Of a DNA stretch of 64,000 nt, positions 32,899-41,812 are shown piece by piece (positions within the stretch are counted from its first letter, which is position 1; every line of letters starts with the position of its first letter). The notes under the pieces were generated by a model that saw nothing but the letters and a program-made list of their open reading frames with translations, did no database searches and was not told the DNA's origin. This DNA comes from JAMLIN01 sp964476625 (GTDB lineage Bacteria; Pseudomonadota; Gammaproteobacteria; Burkholderiales; Burkholderiaceae_E), in the NCBI GenBank assembly GCA_964476625.1, contig CAYZBJ010000003.1, positions 38,985 to 102,984 on the forward strand, read 5' to 3'. Position numbers and translations under genes: made by a program.

Positions 32899-34215
32899 AT
32901 GCGTCGCCTGATCACCATGACCGGAATCGTCACCGTACTGGCGCTGCTCGATGGCTGCGCCACCCCGCCCGACCTGCTGCCCGACCGCGCCACCGCCCAC
33001 CGGATGGCCGAAGAGCGCCGGGCGGTTCCCGCCGGCGAGCGCTTCGGCCACCGCAACGCCGGCGACGAACTGAGCACCGGCAACGAGGTCACGTTGCTGG
33101 TCGACGGGCCGGCCAACTTCGCGGCGATGATCGAAGCCGTCGATGCCGCCCGCGAGCAGGTCGACGTGGAGACCTACATCTTCGAACCGGTGGGCATCGG
33201 CGCCCGGCTGATCGAAGCGCTCGAGCGACGCGCCCGGGCCGGCGTACGGGTGAACCTGATCTACGACAGCATCGGTTCGATGAAGACCCGGCGCGACGTC
33301 TTCGCCCGGCTCGAGGCGCTCGGGATGCGGCTGTGCGAGTTCAACCCGATCAACCCGCTGCAGGCCGTCAATCGCTGGTCGCTGAACCATCGCGATCACC
33401 GCAAGATGCTGATCGTCGACGGCCACACGGCGTTCACCGGCGGACTGAACATCAGCGGGGTCTATTCCTCGAGTTCCAGTGCGGGCTCGTCGCGCCGCCA
33501 TCATGAAGCCGACGAGCCACCGTGGCGGGACTCGGGAGTCCGACTGCGCGGACCGGCGGTCGCCCGGCTGCAGCAGCTCTTCGCGCAGACCTGGGCCTCG
33601 CAGGGCTGCGGCGACTACGCCCCGGTCATCGAGCGCGACCCGGCGCCGGCCGAGCCCGATGCCGAGCGACGGGACGTGCGCATCGTGGCGAGCGGCCCCC
33701 AGTCGAACCGGGCCAGCAACTACGCGGTACTGCGCTCGGCGGTCCTGCTGGCGACCGAGAGGATCTGGCTGACGACCGCGTACTTCGTCCCTGACGACGG
33801 GCTCGTCGCCGACCTGTGCGAAGCGGCCAGGCGCGGCGTCGATGTACGCCTGCTGCTGCCCGGCCCCACCGACGCGGCGCTGGTGCGCTGGGCCGGGCAG
33901 GCGCGCTATCCGACGCTGGTCGAAGCCGGGGTGCGGATCTTCGAGCGCCAGGATGCGCTGCTGCATGCGAAGACCGCGGTCATCGACGGCCACTGGCTGA
34001 GCGTCGGCACGGCCAATCTCGACTACCGCAGCTTCCTGCACAACGACGAGTTGAGCATCATCGTCATCGACCGGCGCCTTGGCCAGGAAATGGAGGCACT
34101 CTTCGAGGCCGACCTCGAGCATTCGGTCGAGATCGACCCGGCGCGCATCGCCGAACGCGGCCTGCTCGAGCGGGCGCGGGGCTGGTTCGCGAGGCTGTGG
34201 GAATACTGGCTCTGA
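32899..34215 (+). CDS. Phospholipase D-family lipoprotein (cardiolipin synthase-like)
   Basis: A 438-residue protein with two HKD motifs, HRKMLIVDG...GGLN and HAKTAVIDG...GTANLD, the hallmark of PLD-superfamily phosphatidyl transferases. The segment METYIFEPVGIGARLIEAL-type strand lies between them as in ClsC/YmdC proteins. I start at the ATG at 32899 because it gives a lipoprotein signal with the lipobox LLDGC. A longer in-frame start at 32752 would bury that signal. Likely periplasmic and membrane-anchored, acting on phospholipids. A second PLD protein is at 47373. Confidence 0.85.
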   Translation: MRRLITMTGIVTVLALLDGCATPPDLLPDRATAHRMAEERRAVPAGERFGHRNAGDELSTGNEVTLLVDGPANFAAMIEAVDAAREQVDVETYIFEPVGIGARLIEALERRARAGVRVNLIYDSIGSMKTRRDVFARLEALGMRLCEFNPINPLQAVNRWSLNHRDHRKMLIVDGHTAFTGGLNISGVYSSSSSAGSSRRHHEADEPPWRDSGVRLRGPAVARLQQLFAQTWASQGCGDYAPVIERDPAPAEPDAERRDVRIVASGPQSNRASNYAVLRSAVLLATERIWLTTAYFVPDDGLVADLCEAARRGVDVRLLLPGPTDAALVRWAGQARYPTLVEAGVRIFERQDALLHAKTAVIDGHWLSVGTANLDYRSFLHNDELSIIVIDRRLGQEMEALFEADLEHSVEIDPARIAERGLLERARGWFARLWEYWL

Positions 34216-34240
34216 AGTGGGCCGCCGCCACGTTCGCCAT

Positions 34241-34259
34241 CGCCCGCTTCGGCCGGGCG
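34241..34259. terminator. Short GC hairpin between convergent genes
   Basis: CGCCCG (34241-34246) pairs with CGGGCG (34254-34259) around a 7-base loop, in the 58-base gap between the PLD gene and the leftward hypothetical gene. There is no T-tract. Confidence 0.3.
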
Positions 34260-34273
34260 CCGCTGGTGCCGCC

Positions 34274-34726
34274 CTAACCCGCGTCGCAGACGATCGCGAG
34301 GCGCAGCAGGATCGGTTCGGTGCCGCCGACCGGCGCCACCAGCGTGTCGACCGACAAGGTATTGCCCGACAAGGTGAACGCCGGCAGGCGGACGCCGTCG
34401 AACACCACCCGCCCCTGGTGGCGGAAGACGACGGCGGCCACCGGCTCGGCGGGCGCCGCGTCGCGGGTGACGGCGACCACCAGGTACCAGCCGTCGCGAT
34501 TGGCGTCGCCCAGCGCCGGTTCGAGATCGCCGTCGGACCAGAAGGTGAAGGGTTCGCCCTTGCGGGCGAGGCGACAATACCCGGTCAGCGCGAGGGAAGC
34601 ATCGCCGATCCGGCCCTTGAGGCGGGCCTGGCCCGGAGGCTGGGGCTGCGCCACGGCAAAGGTGGCCCATGCGCAGAGGGCGGACACCAGCAGGCAGGCG
34701 GCGGTCGGCCGCCAGGAACAGGACAT
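34274..34726 (-). CDS. Secreted hypothetical protein
   Basis: A 150-residue protein with a clear signal peptide (ACLLVSALCAWATFAVAQ, cleavage near residue 27). A compact beta-rich domain follows. It has a Cys in TGYCRL and another in the final IVCDAG, which could form a disulfide. ATG at 34726 follows GGAG at 7 bases. The frame is open upstream but antisense to the J-domain gene. I do not recognise the family. Confidence 0.7.
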   Translation of the reverse strand: MSCSWRPTAACLLVSALCAWATFAVAQPQPPGQARLKGRIGDASLALTGYCRLARKGEPFTFWSDGDLEPALGDANRDGWYLVVAVTRDAAPAEPVAAVVFRHQGRVVFDGVRLPAFTLSGNTLSVDTLVAPVGGTEPILLRLAIVCDAG

Positions 34727-34897
34727 CGAAGATCTCCACCAGCCGGTGCCGGCACTGTTGCGAGTATCGACAGGCGATGCACCGCTCGTCAAATGGCAGC
34801 CGTCGCCGCCGGGCGACCGGTCGTCGCCGCCTCCCGGCGGCAGCCGGGCCGCGCTGCGAAGATCGAGCGGCTGCCTGTCGCCCGCCACCGGACCCCC

Positions 34898-35668
34898 ATG
34901 AAGAACAATCGCCGCAACTACTACCGGATCCTGCACGTCCAGCCCGAGGCGCCGGCCGAGATCATCAAGGCGAGCTATCGCACCCTGATGAGCAAGCTCA
35001 AGATGCATCCGGATCTCGGCGGCGACCATGAGCTCGCGAGCCTCGTCAACGAAGCCTATGCAGTCCTGGGCGATCCGCAACGGCGCGCCGCCTACGACCG
35101 CGAGATCGGCAATCGGTCACGCCGGGGACGAGGCGGCACGCGCGCCGAAGCGGCCGGCCAGGGTGCCAGGCGACAGGACTGGCCGGGCGCCACGCCGGCG
35201 CCGGGCGCGGCACCCGCCGGCGCCGCGCAGGCTGCGGCGGACTACGAGGACGGCCACTGCCCCTGGTGCCGTTCGGCGACGCCGCCGACGATCAAGCCCG
35301 ACACCCGCTGCATGCGCTGCCGGGCGCCGCTCGCCCGCCCGCCGGGACCGGACGAGCAGGCGCACGAACTCTTCGGCCGCCGCAGCGCGACCCGTCGGCC
35401 CCGGGCCAACCTCGCGATCATGCAGCGCCTCGACGGCGGTGCGACCCTGTCGGTGCGGCTGCGCGACCTCTCGCTGTCGGGCATCGGCCTGATGACGACC
35501 ACCGCGGTCCCCGACGGTACCCGGGTGCGGATCCAGTCGCAGGATTTCGAGGCCGTCGCGGTGATCGTCGACAGCCAGCGCGAGCATGGCGAACACCTGC
35601 TGCATGCGCAGCTGCTGAGCCTGGCGATGGCCCGGCGTACCGGGGTGTTCGTGTCGGAGACGGCCTGA
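34898..35668 (+). CDS. J-domain / zinc-ribbon / PilZ-domain fusion protein
   Basis: A 256-residue cytoplasmic protein with three parts. Residues 7-70 are a DnaJ J-domain with the Hsp70-stimulating HPD at 37-39 and the closing ...YDREI. Residues 118-145 hold a zinc ribbon (Cys121, Cys124, Cys138, Cys141). Residues about 157-256 form a PilZ-like domain that keeps both c-di-GMP binding motifs, R162-S-A-T-R166 (RxxxR) and D190-L-S-L-S-G195 (DxSxxG). An Ala/Gly/Pro-rich linker lies between. This would couple an Hsp70 co-chaperone to c-di-GMP level. It lacks the DnaJ Gly/Phe and substrate domains. Start chosen at the J-domain. Confidence 0.88.
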   Translation: MKNNRRNYYRILHVQPEAPAEIIKASYRTLMSKLKMHPDLGGDHELASLVNEAYAVLGDPQRRAAYDREIGNRSRRGRGGTRAEAAGQGARRQDWPGATPAPGAAPAGAAQAAADYEDGHCPWCRSATPPTIKPDTRCMRCRAPLARPPGPDEQAHELFGRRSATRRPRANLAIMQRLDGGATLSVRLRDLSLSGIGLMTTTAVPDGTRVRIQSQDFEAVAVIVDSQREHGEHLLHAQLLSLAMARRTGVFVSETA

Positions 35669-35670
35669 AA

Positions 35671-36399
35671 GTGCAGCGTGAAACCAGGCTCGGCACCGTC
35701 GAGGCGGTGCTCGTCGGGCGCGCGGTGGCATTCGCGCGCGGACGCCCGAGCGCCATCGCGAAGACGCCGTGCCTCGGCCCGGTAGGCGTCGGACACACCG
35801 GGCTCGACGGCGACGAGCAGGGTGACACCCGCTTCCACGGTGGCCCCGACAAGGCAGTGCACGCCTATGCCTTCGAGCACTACCGGCCATGGGCGAACGA
35901 TCTCGGCCCCCTGCCGGTGCTCGCCGCCCCGGGCGCCTTTGGCGAGAACCTGAGCACCCTGGGCGTCACCGAAGCCGGCCTCTGCCTCGGCGACCGCCTG
36001 CGCATCGGCAGCTCCGTATTCGAGATCTCGCAGGCTCGCCAGCCCTGCTGGAAACTCAACGAACGCTTCGGCGTGCCCGACATGGCCAGGCGCGTCCAGG
36101 ACACGCTCCGGACCGGCTGGTATTTCCGGGTGCTCGAGACCGGCATCGTCACCGCCGGCGACGACATCGTGCTGGTGGCACGACCGCATGCGGCCTGGCC
36201 CCTGGCCCGGCTCATGCGGCTGCTGTACGGGAGTCCGCCGGACCCGGCAGCACTGCGCGAGGCGCTGCGCCTGCCGCTGGTGCCATCCTGGCGCCAGTTG
36301 ATCGAGCGCCGGCTCGAGACCGGCATGACCGAGGACTGGAGCACGCGCATCGACGGGCCGCCCACCACGGACGAAGGCCCCGGACCGCGGCGCGGCTAA
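35671..36399 (+). CDS. MOSC-domain protein (YiiM-like)
   Basis: A 242-residue protein of the MOSC/YiiM type, whose members bind a molybdenum cofactor sulfide and reduce N-hydroxylated compounds. The features are HTGLDGDEQGDTRFHGGPDKAVHAYA, FGENLSTLGVTE, and the conserved Cys in SQARQPCWKLNERFG. It starts with GTG at 35671, two bases after the PilZ-fusion stop, with GGAG upstream. The C-terminal 3-alpha extension typical of YiiM is present. Its stop overlaps the stop of the opposing SDR gene by 3 bases. Confidence 0.88.
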   Translation: MQRETRLGTVEAVLVGRAVAFARGRPSAIAKTPCLGPVGVGHTGLDGDEQGDTRFHGGPDKAVHAYAFEHYRPWANDLGPLPVLAAPGAFGENLSTLGVTEAGLCLGDRLRIGSSVFEISQARQPCWKLNERFGVPDMARRVQDTLRTGWYFRVLETGIVTAGDDIVLVARPHAAWPLARLMRLLYGSPPDPAALREALRLPLVPSWRQLIERRLETGMTEDWSTRIDGPPTTDEGPGPRRG

Positions 36400-37253
36400 C
36401 TGCGCTTGCCGTCGCTCCTGGGCGTGACGCTGCTGCTCGCGTCGGTGCCGGAGGAAGCGCCGGCGTCGACCGGCAGGATCACGCCGGTGATCCAGCGGGC
36501 CGCATCGCTCGCCAGGAAGCAGACGGCTTCGGCGACATCCCAGGCCGTGCCCTCGGTCTGCAGCAGCGAGGCAAGCCGGCGGCGCTCGCGCAGTTCGTCG
36601 GTCATGCCGCGCGATGCCACCATCGGCGTGTAGACCATGCCGGGCGCCACGCAGTTGACCCGGATGCCCTCGGTGCCGTGCTGGGCGGCCATCGCGCGGG
36701 TGAGGTTGATCACCGCGCCCTTGGCGGTCGGGTAGAGCAGGCTGGGGTGGCCACCACGAAAGCCCGCGACCGACGCCATGTTGACGATGGCACCGCGACC
36801 ACCCGTGCGCATCGCGGGAATCGCGAACTTCGCCATCAGCATCATCGAGCCGACATCGACCCGCATGGCGTGGTCCCATGCCTCGAGGTCAACATCGACC
36901 GCATTGCCCGGCGGGCCGCTGATGCCGACATTGTTGACCAGCACGTCGAGCCGGCCCCAGCGACCGACCGCATCGGCGACCAGCGCCTCGCAGTCCCCGG
37001 GCCGGGAAACATCGGCCGCAAGCGCCGCCGCTTCGCCACCGGCATCGCGAATGCGCTGCACCGTGTCGCGCGCCGCATCGACATCGAGGTCGGCGACCAG
37101 CACCTTCGCGCCGCGCATCGCCAACAGCATGGCGCTTGCGCGGCCGTTGCCGACGCCGGCGCTGCGCGAGCCGCCGCCGGTGACGATCGCCACCCGACCC
37201 TCGAGGCGAATGCTGGCGTCGCCGTCGTAGGCGGTGTCATCCGTCATGGGCAT
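36396..37253 (-). CDS. SDR family oxidoreductase
   Basis: A 285-residue short-chain dehydrogenase. The cofactor motif is lengthened to TGGGSRSAGVGNGRA. NNVGISGP stands for NNAG and the active site is YPTAK. MVASRGM and ASDAARWITGVILPVDAG complete the family pattern. A ribosome site GAGGAG lies just before the ATG at 37253. An ATG two codons in is possible. It ends tail to tail with the MOSC gene. Substrate unknown. Confidence 0.88.
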   Translation of the reverse strand: MPMTDDTAYDGDASIRLEGRVAIVTGGGSRSAGVGNGRASAMLLAMRGAKVLVADLDVDAARDTVQRIRDAGGEAAALAADVSRPGDCEALVADAVGRWGRLDVLVNNVGISGPPGNAVDVDLEAWDHAMRVDVGSMMLMAKFAIPAMRTGGRGAIVNMASVAGFRGGHPSLLYPTAKGAVINLTRAMAAQHGTEGIRVNCVAPGMVYTPMVASRGMTDELRERRRLASLLQTEGTAWDVAEAVCFLASDAARWITGVILPVDAGASSGTDASSSVTPRSDGKRS

Positions 37254-37354
37254 CTCATCTCCTCGCAATCGACGGACACTAGCATGACACGACGACTGAT
37301 CGCGGCACGGGGCCGGGAGCGTGTCCCGGAGCGACAACCGATCTGGATCAGAGT

Positions 37355-38188
37355 TCAGCGAGTGCCGAAAGCCGCCATGCCGGCGGTGCGCGAACCGTTC
37401 ACCGCCGCGACCAGGAACTCGCGCACGGCCGTCCCGGCAATCGTGTAGGTGAAGCCGACGCCGGTGATCGTCTGGTTCGGCAGGGTGCAGGACGGGCCGA
37501 AATCCACCCTGAGGTCGAAGACGTTCGTACCCGCGGGCCGCGGGGCGACGATGCCGGTGAACTCGCATCGCGGACCGCCGGGATTACTGCTGTCGTAGCC
37601 GCTGAAGCTGCCATCGACTTCGACGGTCAGGTTGACCGGCGTGCCGTCGGTGAGGTGCATCGGCCAGAGCCCCAGGATGTCCTCCAGCGAAGCCGGCGCC
37701 TCGTAGTCATAGCTCGTCGCCGGGATCGGCGTGCCGGAGAACGCCATCGTCCAATCAGGGAAGGTGGCGACGCCCATGACCGACTGGGTCGTGTAGTTCG
37801 CCTCCAGGGTGCCCGACGGGACCGGCAGGAGACCGAAGAAGTCGCGTGCGTTCGCGGAACTGAACTTGCCGTTGGCGGAAACACCCGATCCATGCACGAA
37901 GCCGCCGACGGCGAAGCCGCTGCCGACCTCGGCGCCGTAGAGGGCCCAGTATTCCCCATCGTCGAGCACGAGCAGCCTGGTGTCGCCCCGCTCGGCGCCG
38001 ATCTCGAAGGGGCCCGACCAGGCGCCCTCGAGCCTGGGCGGCGGATCATCCGGCCCACCGGGCAGGCCGGGATTGATACCACCGTTCCCGCCCTCGCCAC
38101 CGGCGCCGCCGCCCCCGCATGCCGAGAGCGCCAGCGCGGCGACCGCCGCCAGCCCAAAGGCCACCATCCTGTTTCCGACTGCGGACAT
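37355..38188 (-). CDS. Hypothetical lipoprotein, beta-rich
   Basis: A 277-residue surface or periplasmic protein. The lipobox ALSAC is followed by a Gly-rich linker (GGGGAGGEGGNGG). The rest is beta-strand-rich with repeated Gly/aromatic strands (GAWSGPFEIG, EYWALYGAEVGSG, GFVHGSGVSANGKF). This recalls small beta-barrel lipoproteins, but I do not recognise a named family. I prefer the ATG at 38188, which has AGGGG 9 bases before it. An ATG at 38197 is too close to that site. Confidence 0.7.
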   Translation of the reverse strand: MSAVGNRMVAFGLAAVAALALSACGGGGAGGEGGNGGINPGLPGGPDDPPPRLEGAWSGPFEIGAERGDTRLLVLDDGEYWALYGAEVGSGFAVGGFVHGSGVSANGKFSSANARDFFGLLPVPSGTLEANYTTQSVMGVATFPDWTMAFSGTPIPATSYDYEAPASLEDILGLWPMHLTDGTPVNLTVEVDGSFSGYDSSNPGGPRCEFTGIVAPRPAGTNVFDLRVDFGPSCTLPNQTITGVGFTYTIAGTAVREFLVAAVNGSRTAGMAAFGTR

Positions 38189-38283
38189 CCGTGTCATCCC
38201 CTGGTTCGATTCCCGCCGATGATCGCGCAGTATCGGCCCCCCGCCTAGCGATACACGCCCGAAGGCCACGCCGGGGTGCGGGA

Positions 38284-38970
38284 TCAGGGCTCGGGTTCGC
38301 CCACCACCCGCGCGACGAGGAAGGCCTGGCCGCCCGCCTCGAGCCGGGCGCCGGCCTGCGGATCATGCAGCGCCTCGAGGAAGGCGGAGTCGAGGTCGTA
38401 CACGCGCGGATCGATGCCGGCGGCCGCGCTGGCGCGCCGGAAGCCGGCCGTGGCACCGTAGCCGGCTTCGCTCAGGGCGTCGATGCCGGTGTCGATGAAG
38501 CCCTGGTTGTCCGGCGCCTCGAAGGAGGAGCGGCATTGCCCGACGTCGGTCGAGTGATAGTTCCGGCACAGCGCCGGACGCACTTCGTACACCGAGCAGG
38601 CGGAATCGACCAGGAAGGGGCAGGGCTGGTTGCTCGCGCGATGCTCGGCGTACGACAGCCCGGCCGCCGCGCGCGCGTTGTCGGTCGCCCGCGCAACGAT
38701 CGCCTCGCGCCGCGACGGCGCGAAGGCGGCGACGTGCCCGGCGATCGCGAGCACCTCGGGCGCGGTCGCCTCGACCTTGAAATGACAGCACCAGGCGCAG
38801 CCGGAGCGGCAGTCGGGCTCGATCGGCGACATCGCCCTCGCGTCGGCGGTGACGCGCTCATGGCGATCGTAGAAGCGCAGCAGTGCCCAGCCGGGCGAGC
38901 CGTTGCGCAACTGGGCTGCCGCAAGGGCCGCCTCGGTGCGGGCGTAGGACGCAGCGTGTTCTGGATTCAT
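38284..38970 (-). CDS. YkgJ-family cysteine cluster protein
   Basis: A 228-residue cytoplasmic protein. The Cys cluster is C-RSGCAWCC near residue 55, then CPFLVDSACSVYEVRPALCRNY and a further Cys in GQCRSSF. This matches the YkgJ/Fe-S zinc-or-iron cluster family (CxxxCxxCC...C). GAGG lies before the ATG at 38970. Members probably bind an iron-sulfur or zinc cluster. Their function is not established. Confidence 0.85.
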   Translation of the reverse strand: MNPEHAASYARTEAALAAAQLRNGSPGWALLRFYDRHERVTADARAMSPIEPDCRSGCAWCCHFKVEATAPEVLAIAGHVAAFAPSRREAIVARATDNARAAAGLSYAEHRASNQPCPFLVDSACSVYEVRPALCRNYHSTDVGQCRSSFEAPDNQGFIDTGIDALSEAGYGATAGFRRASAAAGIDPRVYDLDSAFLEALHDPQAGARLEAGGQAFLVARVVGEPEP

Positions 38971-39018
38971 CCCGGACCTCGATGCGTGGCCGACCAGCAT
39001 ACAGGGGTCGGCGGCGCA

Positions 39019-39684
39019 TCACCGCACCGGGGGCGCTCCGGGCCGTGAACCAGCGCCCTCGAGACCATGGAATACCGCCAGCGAGGCATAGGCGTCGTTG
39101 GCGGCATAGAGCAGTTGCGCCGGGCGCAGTTGCGACAGGGCCCAGTTCGAGGTGGTCGCGGACTTGGGCTTGCGCAGGCGCCGGCCGAGCACGATCGCGA
39201 CTGCCGCCTTGAGCCCGACGTCGTTCCGGTAGCCGGCCTCGCGCAGGCGCCGCCCGATGTCGACCGAGGCGCCAAGCGCGATGCCGGTCTTGGCGAGCAG
39301 CGGGCCGCGGTCCGAGCGCAGGCCGAAGCCTACCTTGACGATGTCGTCGGACTGCAGCACCGCGCGCAGGAATTCGCCCGGCATTCCGGGCGCGACCTGG
39401 ATGATGAAAGCCTCTTCGAGGGTCGCGAGCTGCACCACATGCGGCCCCTCGTTCGGCTGGCCGCGCACGAAGACCGGCTTCGACTCAGTATCGAAACCGA
39501 CGTGCCGGGCTTGTGCGAGGACGCGCTCGGCATACGCCGCCTGGGCCTCGTCGCGCACCAGGTGGATGCGCTCGAGCGGCAGGCCCGCGAACTCCGGCAT
39601 CTGCGCCACCGCCTCGCGCGAGGGTCGCAGCAGTGGCGTCGCGCGCTCTTGCGGCACCAGCTCGGCGCTCGCGTTCGATTTCAT
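39019..39684 (-). CDS. 3'-5' exonuclease of the DEDDy (RNase D-like) family
   Basis: A protein of about 221 residues. Exo I is VGFDTES (Asp, Glu). Exo II lies in VKVGFGLRSDRGPLL. Exo III is YAANDAYASLAVF with the Tyr-Asp pair of the DEDDy subclass. Such domains trim RNA or DNA 3' ends with two metal ions. It has no HRDC domain, so it is shorter than RNase D. The start is uncertain. ATG at 39684 is used and an ATG at 39726 adds 14 residues. Neither has a strong ribosome site. Confidence 0.82.
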   Translation of the reverse strand: MKSNASAELVPQERATPLLRPSREAVAQMPEFAGLPLERIHLVRDEAQAAYAERVLAQARHVGFDTESKPVFVRGQPNEGPHVVQLATLEEAFIIQVAPGMPGEFLRAVLQSDDIVKVGFGLRSDRGPLLAKTGIALGASVDIGRRLREAGYRNDVGLKAAVAIVLGRRLRKPKSATTSNWALSQLRPAQLLYAANDAYASLAVFHGLEGAGSRPGAPPVR

Positions 39685-39804
39685 GGATGGGTTCCCGGAT
39701 GGCGCCGCTTCGTGCCGGCGGCTCATGGAAGCGAAGCATAACGGACAAGCGCCCTCGCCTGCGGCCCGGCGAAGAACGACGCACAATGCGGACTGGAGGA
39801 TGCC

Positions 39805-40836
39805 ATGGCCTGCCCACCCGAAAGACCGTTCCACCCGCCAGCCGATCCGCGCTGGCAGGCATTGCATTCGGAACCCGCGCTCGAGCCGGCCCTCGAGATC
39901 GTCGATGCCCACCATCACCTCTTCGATCGGCCGGGCTCACGCTACCGCCTCGAGGAATTGCTCGCCGATTTCGCCGGCGGCCACCGCATCCGCGCCTCGG
40001 TCTACCTGCAGTGCGGCGAGCAATACCTGCGCGAGGGGCCGACGCACCTGCGTCCGGTCGGCGAGACCCGTTTCGTCGACGCCGCAGCCCGCCGCAGCCT
40101 GCACCTGACCGAAGGCGCGGTGCATGCCTGCGCGGCCGTCGTCGGCTTCGCCGACCTCGCGGCAGGCGCCGCGGTCGACGAAGTCCTCGAAGCGCACCTG
40201 CAGGCTGCTCCGACCCGGTTTCGCGGCATCCGCCACGGCCTGTCGACCGATCCCGACCCCGCCTACGCCCGCTCGGGCCCGCGCCCCGCGCCGGGGCTGA
40301 TGGCCGCGCCTGCGTTCCGGGAGGGCTTCGCGCGGCTCGCGCCCCACGGCCTGTCCTTCGATGCCTGGCTCTACCATCCGCAGATTCCCGAACTGGTCGA
40401 ACTCGCCCGCGCCTTCCCCGGCACCACGATCGTGCTCAACCATGTCGGCGGCCCACTCGGCCTCGGCCGCTACGCCGGCCGTCGCGACGAGGTATTCGCG
40501 CAGTGGCGGGCATCGATCGCAACGCTCGCGACCTGCCCGAACGTGGTGGTCAAGCTCGGCGGCCTCGGCATGCGCCTGACCGGCCTCGGCTTCGAGGAAG
40601 GGGCGAAGCCGCCCGACTCGACGACCTTGGCCACCGCCTGGAAACCCTGGATCGAAACCTGCATCGAGGCCTTCGGCGCCGAGCGGGCGATGTTCGAGAG
40701 CAACTTCCCGGTCGATGGCTGCTCATGCAGCTATGGCGTGCTCTGGAACGCCTTCAAGCGGCTCGCCGCCGGCGCATCGGCCGACGAGAAGGCCGCCCTC
40801 TTCGAGCGAACGGCCCGGCAGGTCTACCGGATCTGA
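39805..40836 (+). CDS. Amidohydrolase family protein (amidohydro_2 type)
   Basis: A 343-residue TIM-barrel metal-dependent hydrolase of the 2-pyrone-4,6-dicarboxylate lactonase-like group. The N-terminal metal motif is VDAHHHLFD, the barrel strands include FRGIRHGLS and TTIVLNHVGGP, and the closing motif is MFESNFPVD. GGAGG before the ATG is a good start. Relatives hydrolyse lactones or small amides. It is followed 82 bases later by a YghU-type gene, and the two may be co-expressed. Confidence 0.88.
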   Translation: MACPPERPFHPPADPRWQALHSEPALEPALEIVDAHHHLFDRPGSRYRLEELLADFAGGHRIRASVYLQCGEQYLREGPTHLRPVGETRFVDAAARRSLHLTEGAVHACAAVVGFADLAAGAAVDEVLEAHLQAAPTRFRGIRHGLSTDPDPAYARSGPRPAPGLMAAPAFREGFARLAPHGLSFDAWLYHPQIPELVELARAFPGTTIVLNHVGGPLGLGRYAGRRDEVFAQWRASIATLATCPNVVVKLGGLGMRLTGLGFEEGAKPPDSTTLATAWKPWIETCIEAFGAERAMFESNFPVDGCSCSYGVLWNAFKRLAAGASADEKAALFERTARQVYRI

Positions 40837-40918
40837 CCGGGACCGCCAGCAGGGCATTGCGGGAGCACCGCGCCTCCCTTGTCGATACCGAACCACCGAG
40901 AACTCCGGAGATTCAAGC

Positions 40919-41788
40919 ATGTCAGACGGCACCGAATACGTCCCACCGAAAGTCTGGACCTGGAACAAGGCCAGCGGCGGACGCTTCGCCAACATCAACC
41001 GGCCGATCGCCGGGCCGACCCATGAGCATGAACTGCCGGTCGGCAAGCACCCGCTCCAGCTCTACTCGCTCGCCACGCCCAATGGCGTCAAGGTCACGGT
41101 GATGCTCGAGGAGCTGCTCGCCGCCGGCCACGCGGGCGCCGAGTACGATGCCTGGCCGATTCGCATCAGCGAGGGCGACCAGTTCGGCAGCGGTTTCGTC
41201 GCGGCCAACCCGAACTCGAAGATCCCGGCACTGGTCGATCGTAGCGGGCCGGAGCCGATCCGGGTGTTCGAGTCGGGCGCGATCCTGGTCCACCTCGCCG
41301 AGAAGTTCGGCGCCTTCCTGCCGACCGAGCCCGCCCGGCGGGCCGAATGCCTGTCCTGGCTGTTCTGGCAGATGGGCAGCGCGCCCTACCTCGGCGGCGG
41401 CTTCGGCCACTTCTACGCCTACGCCCCCTTCAAGATCGAGTACGCGATCGACCGCTTCGCGATGGAGACCAAGCGCCAGCTCGATGTGCTCGACCGCCGG
41501 CTCGCCGAAGTCGAGTACCTCGGCGGCGATGACTACACGATCGCCGACATGGCCGTCTGGCCCTGGTATGGCGCGCTGGCCAAGGGCCTGGTCTACGGCG
41601 CCGGCGAATTCCTGTCGGTGCACGAGTACAAGAACGTGCAGCGCTGGACCGACCAGATCGCCAAACGCCCGCCCGTCAAGCGCGGCCGGATGGTCAATCG
41701 ACTGGTCGGCGACCCGGCGAGCCAGCTCCACGAACGCCACGACGCCAGCGACTTCGAGACCCGGACCCAGGACAAGCTGAACCCGTAG
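40919..41788 (+). CDS. yghU: Glutathione-dependent disulfide-bond oxidoreductase (YghU-type GST)
   Basis: A 289-residue Nu-class GST homologue. The long N-terminal extension before the thioredoxin fold (VWTWNKASGGRFANINRPIAGPTHE) is diagnostic of YghU/YfcG. The glutathione-site TPNGVKVTVMLEEL, NPNSKIPALVDRS and FESGAILVHLAEKFG follow, and the C-terminal helix domain contains DDYTIADMAVWPWYG. These proteins bind two glutathiones and reduce disulfides or peroxides. The ATG at 40919 starts the family's typical N-terminus. Confidence 0.93.
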   Translation: MSDGTEYVPPKVWTWNKASGGRFANINRPIAGPTHEHELPVGKHPLQLYSLATPNGVKVTVMLEELLAAGHAGAEYDAWPIRISEGDQFGSGFVAANPNSKIPALVDRSGPEPIRVFESGAILVHLAEKFGAFLPTEPARRAECLSWLFWQMGSAPYLGGGFGHFYAYAPFKIEYAIDRFAMETKRQLDVLDRRLAEVEYLGGDDYTIADMAVWPWYGALAKGLVYGAGEFLSVHEYKNVQRWTDQIAKRPPVKRGRMVNRLVGDPASQLHERHDASDFETRTQDKLNP

Positions 41789-41812
41789 GAGGCGGCTGGC
41801 TGCGCGCCGGAT

